DNA from: Aquimarina mycalae
Lineage (GTDB): Bacteria > Bacteroidota > Bacteroidia > Flavobacteriales > Flavobacteriaceae
Assembly: GCF_029906345.1 (NCBI RefSeq)
Contig: NZ_JARYGY010000009.1
Coordinates: 124,001 to 188,000 of the forward strand
Length of the DNA: 64,000 nucleotides
Reading direction: 5' to 3'
Position numbers and translations under genes: made by a program. The notes below the pieces were generated by a model. It was not told the DNA's origin. It saw only the letters and a program-made list of their open reading frames with translations, and made no database searches. Each line of letters starts with the position of its first letter. Within the stretch, counting starts at the first letter, position 1. Below are positions 7,858 to 15,779 of the stretch, in pieces.

Positions 7858-8571
7858 ATGAAGACCCCTAAAATAATTATATCCTTAGTACTACTTTTAA
7901 TTTCATTTCAAATAAAAGCGCAGGAAAATTTAGATCATGCTGTGTGGGACCAAATTTTATTAATTAATGTTTCTGAAGATGGTAAAGTTGACTATAAAGG
8001 ATTCATGAGAGACAGTGCAAAACTTTATGAATATTTTACATACCTTTCTGATAATCCACCTGCAACCAGTTGGAGTAAAGAAGAAACATTAGCTTATTGG
8101 ATTAACGCATATAATGCCTATACTATCAAACTAATAATAGACAATTACCCTTTAAAAAGTATCAAAGAGATTAAAAACCCTTGGGATAGAAAGTTTTTTA
8201 AAATCAATGGAGTATTACATAGTTTAAATGAACTAGAACATAAAATTCTCAGAAAATTAGGTGACCCAAGAATTCATTTTGCTATTAATTGTGCTTCCTT
8301 TTCTTGTCCTATTGTATGGAACAGAGCCTTTACTGCAAGAAACGTAGATAATGCGCTTGATACCCTTACAGGAAACTTTATCAACGACCCTCTAAGAAAC
8401 ACTATTACAGAAGACGTTGTAGAAGTGTCTAAAATTTTTAGTTGGTTTAAAAAAGATTTTAAGGTAGATGGAGAAGATGCTAAGGCATTTATTAATAAGT
8501 ATTCTAAGGTAAAAATAGATAAGCAACCTAAGAAAGGGTATAAAAAGTATAATTGGAGTCTAAATGAGTAG
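7858..8571 (+). CDS. Secreted DUF547 protein
   Basis: A 237-residue exported protein with a signal peptide ending at KAQ (21). The remainder is the DUF547 domain, a papain-like-fold family of unknown activity: AYWINAYNAYTIKLIIDNYP (central helix) followed by HFAINCASFSCPIV with two cysteines, and the KIFSWFKKDF motif near the C-terminus. It lies 27 bases ahead of the TIGR04283-type glycosyltransferase, and DUF547 genes commonly accompany that family. A paralogue is at 22479-23189, with a different signal peptide. Function in arsenosugar metabolism is inference from context. Confidence 0.88.
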   Translation: MKTPKIIISLVLLLISFQIKAQENLDHAVWDQILLINVSEDGKVDYKGFMRDSAKLYEYFTYLSDNPPATSWSKEETLAYWINAYNAYTIKLIIDNYPLKSIKEIKNPWDRKFFKINGVLHSLNELEHKILRKLGDPRIHFAINCASFSCPIVWNRAFTARNVDNALDTLTGNFINDPLRNTITEDVVEVSKIFSWFKKDFKVDGEDAKAFINKYSKVKIDKQPKKGYKKYNWSLNE

Positions 8572-8598
8572 TGTTATATTCGCATAAAACCCTAGCTT

Positions 8599-9309
8599 TT
8601 GAAAATATCAATAATCATCCCTATATTAAACGAGGCAGCTACTATTAGTAAGCTGCTTTCGCATTTGATACATGCTGCTAGTTCAAAAGACACTATTAAA
8701 GAAATTATTGTCGTAGATGGTGGAAGTACAGATGAGTCCAAAGAAGTCATTCAGGGATTTGCTAAAGAACAAGAAACAACAATTAAATTGGTTTTTTCTG
8801 AAAAAGGTCGTGCTAAACAAATGAACAAAGGATCAGCAGAAGCATCTGCAGACATTCTATACTTCTTACATGCCGACTCTTTTCCTCCTAAAAACTATGA
8901 TCAACATATTATACAAGAAATCAATAAGGGCAATGAAGCGGGATGTTTTAGAATGAAATTTGACTCCAATCATTGGTGGCTCCGTTTTCTTGGATGGCTT
9001 ACACAGTTCGAAAGTAAAAGATGTAGAGGAGGAGATCAAAGTCAGTTTATTACAACATCTCTATTCGAAGAAATTAATGGCTATGACGAGTCTTATGTTG
9101 TCTACGAAGATAATGATCTGGTAGATCGACTTTTTGCTATTGATAAATTCGTTATTATACCTGAGTATGTTATTACTTCTGCCAGACGTTACAGAGAAAT
9201 TGGGGTATGGCGATTACAGTACCATTTTCTAAATATACATATGAGAAGATGGTTAGGAGCTTCATCAGAAGATTTATATCGTTATTATAAGGAAAAAGTT
9301 GTTTCTTAA
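8599..9309 (+). CDS. TIGR04283-type glycosyltransferase family 2 (arsenosugar cluster)
   Basis: A 236-residue GT2 enzyme starting at TTG 8599. It begins with the nucleotide-sugar strand KISIIIPILNEAATI, followed by VVDGGSTDES (about 40-49), the metal-binding region YFLHADSFPP (about 93-102, HADS replacing a plain DxD), GGDQSQFI and EDNDLVDRL (about 175-183) as the acceptor/base region. No membrane segments. The family is named from arsenosugar gene clusters, in which it and TIGR04282 are thought to decorate the dimethylarsinoyl-ribose. It is co-directional and closely spaced with the DUF547 gene and 24 bases ahead of the AraC-type regulator gene. Confidence 0.87.
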   Translation: MKISIIIPILNEAATISKLLSHLIHAASSKDTIKEIIVVDGGSTDESKEVIQGFAKEQETTIKLVFSEKGRAKQMNKGSAEASADILYFLHADSFPPKNYDQHIIQEINKGNEAGCFRMKFDSNHWWLRFLGWLTQFESKRCRGGDQSQFITTSLFEEINGYDESYVVYEDNDLVDRLFAIDKFVIIPEYVITSARRYREIGVWRLQYHFLNIHMRRWLGASSEDLYRYYKEKVVS

Positions 9310-9333
9310 ATCTTCTTCTTTATCTTTAAGGAA

Positions 9334-10449
9334 GTGGAAACTATAGAAATACTCTTAATTATATTACTTTGTATTGGTGCCATTCAAGGAATTATCTTTG
9401 GTGTTATTTTATGGCAAAAACAAGGTGTCCATTATATCGCCAATAGATTTCTTGCTTCTATATTATTCTTTTTCTCTTATCGCCTTATCGTAGAAACCTT
9501 AAATATTTTTGGACTAGGTCGATATGATTTATGGTATCATATATTATTAGAATACAATTGGATTTATGGTACACTAATCTATTTTTTTGTAAAAAGCTAT
9601 GTGAACCCCGCATTTAAACTTTTAAGAAAAGATTGGATTCATTTCCTTCCTGTACTTATAGAATTTGTCTGGAGCTTTTTTATAAAAACACAAAATTTTT
9701 ATTGGGATGGTACCCGAGAAAGTCTTTCGTGGCTAGGATATTGGGGCTATGTTGTTTGGATGCATTATCCTACAATGTTTATCGTTTCTGGAGCATTAAT
9801 CATCTTTTATAGTATTAAAGCCGAAAAAATACTTGTTAATATTTCTGAGGTAGAAGGATTTAAAATTATTAAAGAGAAGCTTAACTGGATAAAGAGAGTC
9901 ATCTTAGTAATGAAAATATTCTCCATCATATATGTGTTCGGAATATTAATTGACTTTTTCTTCTTTAATTTTGCCAGTAATTTTTTCTATGGACATCCTG
10001 TATTCATAGGAATGGCAATTATCACCTATTGGTTAGGTCTGGAAGGTTTTGCCAGAAGAAAAGAAAGTGCATTCAAACAAGTTCCTACAATCACTGCTAA
10101 AGAGAAAAAACAGCTAAAAGATATAGGTAAAACCTTAGAGATTAAAATGAAGAAAGAACAACTCTATAAGGATCCTGAGCTTACACTGGCTTCTCTCTCG
10201 AAACAACTCGCTGTAAAACCTTATTTGGTAACTAAATGTTTAAATACTATTTATCAGAAAAAGTTTAATGATTATATAAATGAACTTCGTTTTGAAGAAG
10301 TAAAAAAATTACTTAGTAATCCCAAAAATGATAATTTTACCCTTCTTGCATTAGCCTATGAAGCAGGTTTTAATTCTAAAGCTTCTTTTAACAGAACTGT
10401 AAAGAAAATTACTGGAAATCCCCCAAGCTATCTAAAATCTCAAACGTAA
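9334..10449 (+). CDS. Membrane-anchored AraC-family transcription regulator
   Basis: A 371-residue protein starting at GTG 9334. The N-terminal two thirds has about seven hydrophobic helices (residues 4-25, 35-55, 70-90, 105-115, 140-165, 190-215, 225-240); the C-terminus (270-371) is an AraC-type double helix-turn-helix with LASLSKQLAVKPYLVTKCLN and ALAYEAGFNSKASFNRTVKKITGNPPSYLK. Flavobacteria have many such 7TM-AraC fusions that act from the membrane. It lies directly upstream of the three small secreted-protein genes (10573-12049), its most likely local target. An inverted repeat with GGTTTCAATT arms follows it. Confidence 0.88.
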   Translation: METIEILLIILLCIGAIQGIIFGVILWQKQGVHYIANRFLASILFFFSYRLIVETLNIFGLGRYDLWYHILLEYNWIYGTLIYFFVKSYVNPAFKLLRKDWIHFLPVLIEFVWSFFIKTQNFYWDGTRESLSWLGYWGYVVWMHYPTMFIVSGALIIFYSIKAEKILVNISEVEGFKIIKEKLNWIKRVILVMKIFSIIYVFGILIDFFFFNFASNFFYGHPVFIGMAIITYWLGLEGFARRKESAFKQVPTITAKEKKQLKDIGKTLEIKMKKEQLYKDPELTLASLSKQLAVKPYLVTKCLNTIYQKKFNDYINELRFEEVKKLLSNPKNDNFTLLALAYEAGFNSKASFNRTVKKITGNPPSYLKSQT

Positions 10450-10450
10450 A

Positions 10451-10474
10451 GGTTTCAATTAAAAAATTGAAACC
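10451..10474. promoter_or_regulatory. 10-bp inverted repeat downstream of AraC gene
   Basis: GGTTTCAATT (10451-10460) and its perfect complement (10465-10474) flank four A residues. A further ATTGAAAC half-site occurs about 35 bases on (near 10507), and TTGTTTCAT near 10543. No T-run follows on the + strand, so an operator for the adjacent regulator is as likely as a terminator. Confidence 0.35.
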
Positions 10475-10572
10475 CTGACTTCACCCAAAATTAGTCTCAT
10501 TTAGCAAATTGAAACGATTTTTTTCTGTTTTTGATCAATATTTGTTTCATACAAATTCTAAAATCAAAAAAA

Positions 10573-10974
10573 ATGAAACAGACTACGTCTTTAAAACAAT
10601 TCTCTTTTATCATTCTTTTTCTTTTTTCATTCTCAAACATTGCTCAAGAAAATGATAAGGATATACAGCTATTAATTGGTGAATGGCAATTAGATATGAG
10701 TCCTCAAGATAAAACAGACACCAATTATGCTATGATGCGTATAAATAAAGTGAATTCTAATTCAGTTCATGGAACATTTTATAGAGAAGGAGTTAAAATA
10801 AAAGAAGGAAAGATTAATACACAATCAGATGTTATTTATGTTGCTTTAATCTCTGGAGACAATAGTGGTACCTATAATACAAGTTTTTACTATAAAGATG
10901 GTAAACTATATGGTTCTACGCATGCTGTGGATAGAGGCTTTTTGGCAGTTTGGATTGCAGAAAAAATAAAGTAA
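10573..10974 (+). CDS. Small secreted protein of unknown function
   Basis: 133 residues from ATG 10573 (an in-frame start at 10531 would add 14 residues ahead of a normal signal peptide and is not preferred). Signal peptide about 1-25 (KQFSFIILFLFSFSNIAQ). The mature part is a lipocalin-like small beta protein: LIGEWQLDMSP at its start, alternating strands with KIKEGKIN and TSFYYKDGKLYG, ending VWIAEKIK. The GEW opening resembles lipocalin-like domains, but I cannot assign a family. It is followed two bases later by another secreted protein gene and then yceI-like, forming a likely operon downstream of the membrane AraC regulator. Confidence 0.7.
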   Translation: MKQTTSLKQFSFIILFLFSFSNIAQENDKDIQLLIGEWQLDMSPQDKTDTNYAMMRINKVNSNSVHGTFYREGVKIKEGKINTQSDVIYVALISGDNSGTYNTSFYYKDGKLYGSTHAVDRGFLAVWIAEKIK

Positions 10975-10976
10975 TT

Positions 10977-11465
10977 ATGAAAAAAGCAATTCTATTTTTA
11001 GCGATTTTTTGTTCCCTATCCATGTATGCACAAAGGAATTATGGAACACCAATACAAGACGAATTACCTGAGAAATTAAAAATATTACGTAAAGCAATTG
11101 AGGTAAACAACTTTCCTAAAACCATTGATCCAATTAAGATTGACAATCAATATTATTGGAAGCACAATACAGCTATTTTATGTAAAGAAAGTGAGATAAC
11201 AATTATCGAATTTGGTGCATATCTATTTTATAACAATACGTGGAATTTAAGAAAATCATACCCGTTGAAGGAGTTAAACAAAAACTTCGGTACTAAAAAA
11301 GAAGTAATGAAACAATCCCAACCATACACTTGGGCGAATAATTGGCGTATTGATCGTTCAGTTTTTGGAGGATGGGCAATGTGGTATTTCATAGGTGTTA
11401 CCAAAAAAGGTGAAAAAGTCTGTGGGTATGAAAAAATCGAAACAACAAATTCACTCTTAAACTAA
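10977..11465 (+). CDS. Secreted hypothetical protein
   Basis: 162 residues from ATG 10977, which immediately precedes a clean signal peptide (KKAILFLAIFCSLSMYAQ). The mature domain has no recognised motif; it contains YYWKHNTAILCKES and a Trp-rich end (WANNWRID, GGWAMWYFIGVTKKGEK). Two bases separate it from the preceding gene's stop and 11 bases from the YceI-like gene, so it belongs to the same operon. Role unknown. Confidence 0.65.
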   Translation: MKKAILFLAIFCSLSMYAQRNYGTPIQDELPEKLKILRKAIEVNNFPKTIDPIKIDNQYYWKHNTAILCKESEITIIEFGAYLFYNNTWNLRKSYPLKELNKNFGTKKEVMKQSQPYTWANNWRIDRSVFGGWAMWYFIGVTKKGEKVCGYEKIETTNSLLN

Positions 11466-11476
11466 AAACATCTAAA

Positions 11477-12049
11477 ATGAAAACATTGAAGACAATCATT
11501 ATCGCCATTTGCTTCACTATTGGAATACAAAAAATCCATAGCCAAAATTATAAATTAGATAAAAAAAACTCTACACTATTCTGGACAGGAAAAGCAGCAT
11601 TTAGTTCCTACTCTTTAAAAGGATCAATAACACTTCAACAAGGAACTATTTCTATTACAAAAAGTACAATCTCATCTTTACATTTGATCATCGATATGAA
11701 AAGTATAGATCATGAAAATAATGATCTAAAAAATCATCTGAAGAATGAGGATTTTTTTGAAGTAGAGACCTATCCTGAAGCAGCGTTTTCTACAAAAAAT
11801 GCTACACAAATAAACAATACCAATGCTATTCTTAATGGAGTGCTTACCATTAAAGGAAAAACGAACTCAGAAAACATTCCTGTAACCCTTGAACAAACTG
11901 AATCTGGGCTTATTCTAAAATTCAATTATACCATTAACAGAACTAAATACAGTGTTAACCATAATTCACCAAGTATTTTTAAGCGTATGAAAGAAAATGC
12001 CATTGCAGATGAGTTTATACTGCAAGGGACAATTGTATTTACACAATAG
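11477..12049 (+). CDS. YceI-family periplasmic lipid-binding-like protein
   Basis: 190 residues with a signal peptide (to about 22, IHSQ) and a YceI-like lipocalin barrel: YKLDKKNSTLFWTGKAAFSSYSLKG at the start, IDMKSIDHENNDLKNHLKNEDFFEVETYPEAAF in the middle, and LNGVLTIKGKT followed by FNYTINRTKYSVNH. YceI proteins bind isoprenoid or other hydrophobic molecules in the periplasm and are often stress-induced. Last gene of the operon beginning at 10573. A TTTGACCGAAAA motif follows the stop codon. Confidence 0.85.
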   Translation: MKTLKTIIIAICFTIGIQKIHSQNYKLDKKNSTLFWTGKAAFSSYSLKGSITLQQGTISITKSTISSLHLIIDMKSIDHENNDLKNHLKNEDFFEVETYPEAAFSTKNATQINNTNAILNGVLTIKGKTNSENIPVTLEQTESGLILKFNYTINRTKYSVNHNSPSIFKRMKENAIADEFILQGTIVFTQ

Positions 12050-12052
12050 ATT

Positions 12053-12064
12053 TTTGACCGAAAA
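12053..12064 (+). repeat. TTTGACCGAAAA motif, copy 1
   Basis: First of three copies in 2 kb (others at 13113 and 14055). This copy shares only the 12-base core and lies three bases after the yceI-like stop codon. Confidence 0.4.
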
Positions 12065-12190
12065 CTAGCAGATCAAATTTCTAAAACTAAACAATTCATC
12101 AGATAAAAATTTATAAGTAAGGATAGGAAAGTCTCCATTTGAGGTTTAAAAATGCTTTTCCAATACACTTTATTTTTTGTTACGCATTAT

Positions 12191-12892
12191 TTATTTTTCA
12201 AGTTTCGACCAAATGATTAAAGTCGTTCCAATAATATATACAATTATCGAGGCATATCTTGAGAGTTTTGCTCTCTTCTTCAATTTAGAGAGCTTTTTTG
12301 AAGCTTCATTGTTCCTAATATTGGATAATTCAATAATCTTCGGGTAAAACTCAGGAACCTGTGGAAGAATATCCCTTTTATATGTTGCGATATAATCTGG
12401 AATTGCTTTGAAGTCACTTAGGGTCGTGAAATCATTGGAAACATTCAATTCTCTTTCGGCTGCTCTTTCAAGTTTTCGATAACGTTCGACTAAATCTCCA
12501 ACACCTCTCATTGTATATTGAATTTCCTTATGTGTATCGTTTTCATCATCTAAGGCTATTGATAAAGCGTTTACCTCAGCCGTAAAATCCATTAGTTCAT
12601 TGACCTGCTGAGCGTTCAGCCGTGTCATTGAAAAATCGTTTCTGATAAGTTCAATATCCTTATTAGCATGTTTCCCCGCTCTAAATTGAGAAGCATCCTT
12701 ATCATTTGGATTTCTTTGTATTACTTCTGCTGCTACAGAGTTTACCATCGACCTTACTTCGTGTAACGTATTATACAGCCTAAACGTACCATTTGCAGAA
12801 TTTAAAGATTGTTTTAAATCCTTAAAGTTTTGATGAATGGTATTTGTCAATACCCAACTTAAAAAAATTATAATTCCACCTATTGCTTCCAT
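12191..12892 (-). CDS. Hypothetical protein with terminal membrane helices
   Basis: 233 residues with a hydrophobic segment at each end (about 3-20 and 212-229) and a polar, helix-rich middle (long Lys/Glu/Asn stretches such as HKEIQYTMRGVGDLVERYRKLERAAEREL). Both ends would sit in the membrane with a central soluble coiled-coil-like domain. No family recognised. It converges with the yceI-like gene and diverges from the AraC gene at 13185; the gap upstream contains several inverted repeats. Confidence 0.7.
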   Translation of the reverse strand: MEAIGGIIIFLSWVLTNTIHQNFKDLKQSLNSANGTFRLYNTLHEVRSMVNSVAAEVIQRNPNDKDASQFRAGKHANKDIELIRNDFSMTRLNAQQVNELMDFTAEVNALSIALDDENDTHKEIQYTMRGVGDLVERYRKLERAAERELNVSNDFTTLSDFKAIPDYIATYKRDILPQVPEFYPKIIELSNIRNNEASKKLSKLKKRAKLSRYASIIVYIIGTTLIIWSKLEK

Positions 12893-13184
12893 AATTTAAT
12901 GATGTCTAACAATTGAAATAGTTACCCTGTTAACTATATTTCTATTTTATGGTTATTAATAACCATTTACAAACGTATAATAAACGTTTATTTCTGCGGT
13001 TATTTTGGGTTTTGATTCTAAAAATAGCGTAAAATCCCCCAAATAAAAAACTCGCAAGGGCTATTTGTTAGTACTATGAATTTGAAATATAGAAAACACT
13101 CAATCCGATAAATTTGACCGAAAATCACTACTTTTAACAAATACCGTGATTTGGGTTTCCAGATTCTTTAGATTTTTGTGTGTT
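12893..13184. promoter_or_regulatory. Divergent promoter region with several inverted repeats
   Basis: Contains ATAGTTA/TAACTAT arms at 12918-12937, a perfect 18-bp palindrome at 12949-12966 (ATGGTTATT plus its complement) and the 24-bp TTTGACCGAAAA element at 13113-13136. These could be operators for either flanking gene. Confidence 0.45.
13113..13136 (+). promoter_or_regulatory. TTTGACCGAAAA element, copy 2
   Basis: 24-base element matching 22 of 24 positions of the copy at 14055-14078, 48 bases upstream of the AraC start codon. The repeated placement before the regulator and before its downstream neighbour suggests an autoregulatory operator. Confidence 0.5.
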
Positions 13185-14051
13185 ATGAAAGTAGTACCTC
13201 AAGCATTTTATCAGCATCCTAAAATTGAAAAAGTATTGATGGATGGTCTGTCTTGCGTAATTTTAAAGAATGTACAACAAGTTGACCTACAGAATCAACG
13301 TTATCTGGCGTCTCATGCATTAACTCTAGTTTTAAATGGCGGATTACGTATAGAAACGCCCGAAGGAGATTTAACCATTGTACATAAAAATCAGCTCATT
13401 CTTTTACCCAAAGGATTATACTTAATCTCTGATATTATACCCGAAAGTGGGTCCTTTGAAGCTGTAGTCTTCTTTTTTGACGAAGGAATTACAAGTGAAT
13501 TTTTGACCAATTTTGAAAGCTGTATTCTTGAAAATTCATCAAAGATGTTAGTATTGGATTATAACCAAAACTTAAGACTGTTTACAGACACCTTGATTAT
13601 GTTGTATAGAAACAAAAATCAACACCAATTTACCAAACCTAAACTATTAGAATTACTCCATCTAATAAGTATCTCAACAAGAGGAAACGAATTTATTGCC
13701 ATATTACAACAGCTTAAAAAAAGAGCCAAAAAAAATATAAAAACCTTTATGTCTGAGAACTTTGACAAACCATTAGATGTTGAAGACTACGCATACTTAA
13801 CTGGAAGAAGCATCTCAACCTTCAGAAGAGATTTTAAATCTAAATTTGGAGTGTCCCCAAAAAAATGGTTGATACAAAGACGACTGGAGAAAGCAGCAAT
13901 TTTACTACAAAAAACCAATAGTTCTGTTACTAATATTGCTTTAGAAACAGGGTACGAAAATACATCACATTTTATTAAAGTTTTTCAAAGTAAATTCGGG
14001 ATTTCTCCCAAAAAATTTCAGATTAAGTATAGAAAATATATTCTAATCTAA
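13185..14051 (+). CDS. AraC-family transcription regulator (soluble)
   Basis: 288 residues from ATG 13185; an in-frame GTG at 13146 would start only nine bases after the repeated element and is less likely. N-terminal cupin-like sensing domain (about 20-120; LILLPKGLYLISD and VVFFFDEG strands). C-terminal AraC double HTH (190-285): LDVEDYAYLTGRSISTFRRDFKSKFGVSPKKWLIQRRL and VTNIALETGYENTSHFIKVFQSKFGISPKKF. Likely controls the downstream dehydrogenase/azoreductase pair, since the same 24-base element precedes both it and that operon. Confidence 0.9.
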   Translation: MKVVPQAFYQHPKIEKVLMDGLSCVILKNVQQVDLQNQRYLASHALTLVLNGGLRIETPEGDLTIVHKNQLILLPKGLYLISDIIPESGSFEAVVFFFDEGITSEFLTNFESCILENSSKMLVLDYNQNLRLFTDTLIMLYRNKNQHQFTKPKLLELLHLISISTRGNEFIAILQQLKKRAKKNIKTFMSENFDKPLDVEDYAYLTGRSISTFRRDFKSKFGVSPKKWLIQRRLEKAAILLQKTNSSVTNIALETGYENTSHFIKVFQSKFGISPKKFQIKYRKYILI

Positions 14052-14054
14052 CTT

Positions 14055-14078
14055 TTTGACCGAAAAACACAACTTTTA
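14055..14078 (+). promoter_or_regulatory. TTTGACCGAAAA element, copy 3, overlapping a promoter
   Basis: Second long copy of the element. Its TTTG (14055-14058) is spaced 18 bases from TAGTTTTT (14077-14084), a fair match to the Bacteroidota -33/-7 pattern, so the element may overlap the promoter of the dehydrogenase/azoreductase operon. Confidence 0.5.
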
Positions 14079-14141
14079 GTTTTTTTGAAAATTTACCCCT
14101 TTAATTTTCAATGACATTTGTATAAAACTAAATATATACAA

Positions 14142-15011
14142 ATGAAAAAAATAGGATTTATAGGCCTTGGTATCATGGGTTGTAATATGGCAACTAATCT
14201 TCAAAAAAAAGGGTATCGGTTAACGATTTATAATCGAACTAAAGAAAAGGCAACAGAACTCATACGCCATGGAGCCATTTGGGCCAACACCCCAAAAGAA
14301 GTTGCTAAAAATTCAGAAATACTAATTACAATGCTTTCTACTCCAGAAGTAGTTCAAGAAGTTGCACTTGGAACCAATGGGTTTCTAAAAAACATGAATA
14401 AAGGTTCTATTTGGATAAACTCTAGTACTGTTAATCCTTCTTTTACTGTAAAAATGGGAGTTATTGCTCAAAAAAACCACATTCGCTATTTGGATGCTCC
14501 CGTTGCTGGAACCAGAGGTCCTGCTGAAAAAGGTGAACTCTTATTTCTAGTAGGTGGTAAAACAGAGGATATTCAAGAAGCTTCTCCGCTATTTGACATC
14601 ATGGGAAAAAAAACTTTAAGTCTTGGCAAGATTGGAAATGGAGCATCTATAAAAATGCTTATCAATCAACTATTGGGTCAATCTATGGTAGCATTTACTG
14701 AAGCATTGATTATGGGTGAGGCTATGGGAATACCCAAAGAAACATTGTTTAATGTCTTGTTAAACACACCAGTCGTTGCACCAGTCATTACGGCTATTCG
14801 TCCGAAACTGGAAACTAATAATTATGAGGCTAATTTTCCATTAAAATGGATACATAAAGACCTTCATTTATCAAGTATTTCGGCATATGAACAAGAAATC
14901 ACCGCTCCTAACTTAAACATTACTAAAGAAATATTTGCCCAAGCTAAACAACAAGGTTATGGCGAATTAGATTTTACATCAATATATCAATACTTACACA
15001 CTAAAAAATAA
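14142..15011 (+). CDS. NAD(P)-dependent beta-hydroxyacid dehydrogenase family protein
   Basis: 289 residues from ATG 14142 (in-frame TTG 14118 would add eight). N-terminal Rossmann NAD(P) site GFIGLGIMGCNMA (4-16), the NRT motif after strand 2 favouring NADP, DAPVAGTRGPAEKGEL (substrate loop) and GNGASIKMLINQ with the catalytic Lys. Family includes 3-hydroxyisobutyrate dehydrogenase, glyoxylate/succinic semialdehyde reductases. The NRT signature and context suggest a GLYR-like aldehyde reductase; not proven. Seven bases from the azoreductase gene, with which it is co-transcribed. Confidence 0.88.
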   Translation: MKKIGFIGLGIMGCNMATNLQKKGYRLTIYNRTKEKATELIRHGAIWANTPKEVAKNSEILITMLSTPEVVQEVALGTNGFLKNMNKGSIWINSSTVNPSFTVKMGVIAQKNHIRYLDAPVAGTRGPAEKGELLFLVGGKTEDIQEASPLFDIMGKKTLSLGKIGNGASIKMLINQLLGQSMVAFTEALIMGEAMGIPKETLFNVLLNTPVVAPVITAIRPKLETNNYEANFPLKWIHKDLHLSSISAYEQEITAPNLNITKEIFAQAKQQGYGELDFTSIYQYLHTKK

Positions 15012-15018
15012 AATTATC

Positions 15019-15624
15019 ATGAAACTTTTAAGAATAGATGCTAGTTCAAGAACTGAAGGATCAGATAGCCGTATGGTTGCCGACCAATTTCAACAACAGT
15101 GGTTACGATCTAACCCAAATGGAGAAGTAATCATTCGAGATTTGATAAAAACTCCAATCCCACATATTAACCAACAAACAATTGAAGGTTTTTATACACC
15201 ACCAGAAAATTTCACAGAAGAATTAGCAGATGCAACGAGTCTATCAGATCAATTAATCTCTGAATTAAAGAACACTAATATATTGTTGATAAGCACACCA
15301 ATGTACAACTTCGGAGTTCCATCTGCTCTTAAAGCATGGATCGACCATATTGTGAGAATTAACGTTACGTTTGGTGTTACTGAAGAAAATGCTTTTTTTG
15401 GTAAAATCCAAGATACGAAAGCTTACATAATTACTACTGCGGGAGCAGTATATACTTCTGAAGAAATGAAGGCTTTAGATTTTCTACAACCCTATTTACA
15501 AACTGTATTAGGTCTAATAGGGATCACTGATGTAACTTTCTTATCTCTACAAGGTACAACGATGGACACAAATTTCTTTGAAAAAAGTAAAGCAAAAGCT
15601 GTTTCTATTATCCGTACGATTTAG
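15019..15624 (+). CDS. azoR: FMN-dependent NADH-azoreductase
   Basis: 201 residues, flavodoxin-like fold of the AcpD/AzoR family: KLLRIDASSRTEGSDSRMVADQF (FMN phosphate loop), TPMYNFGVPSALKAWIDHIVR (about 94-114) and TTAGAVY. Reduces quinones and azo compounds by two electrons; often part of electrophile/quinone stress responses. Seven bases after the dehydrogenase gene and probably under the AraC regulator at 13185. Confidence 0.9.
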   Translation: MKLLRIDASSRTEGSDSRMVADQFQQQWLRSNPNGEVIIRDLIKTPIPHINQQTIEGFYTPPENFTEELADATSLSDQLISELKNTNILLISTPMYNFGVPSALKAWIDHIVRINVTFGVTEENAFFGKIQDTKAYIITTAGAVYTSEEMKALDFLQPYLQTVLGLIGITDVTFLSLQGTTMDTNFFEKSKAKAVSIIRTI

Positions 15625-15651
15625 CCAGTTAAAATCAATAAAGAAATATAG

Positions 15652-15746
15652 CTGTCTGAGCTTGTCGAAGACGATTTTGAAAATTCAGAGGTTAAAAACT
15701 TCTACAAGCTCATTTTAACAACATTTGTATGCTTTTCTGACAGCTT
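15652..15746. repeat. REP-like element, nested inverted repeat
   Basis: GTCTGAGCTTGTCGAAGAC at 15654-15672 is an imperfect palindrome of the GAGCTTGTCGAAG type seen as dispersed repeats in many bacteria. Its TGAGCTTGT-GAAG half pairs with CTTC-ACAAGCTCA at 15699-15712 and the flanking AGCTGTC pairs with GACAGCT near 15740-15746, so the 95-bp block can fold as a long hairpin. It lies between convergent genes and could also act as a terminator. Confidence 0.5.
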
Positions 15747-15779
15747 TATTTGATCACTGCAATCTCTAAGATCTTAGGA

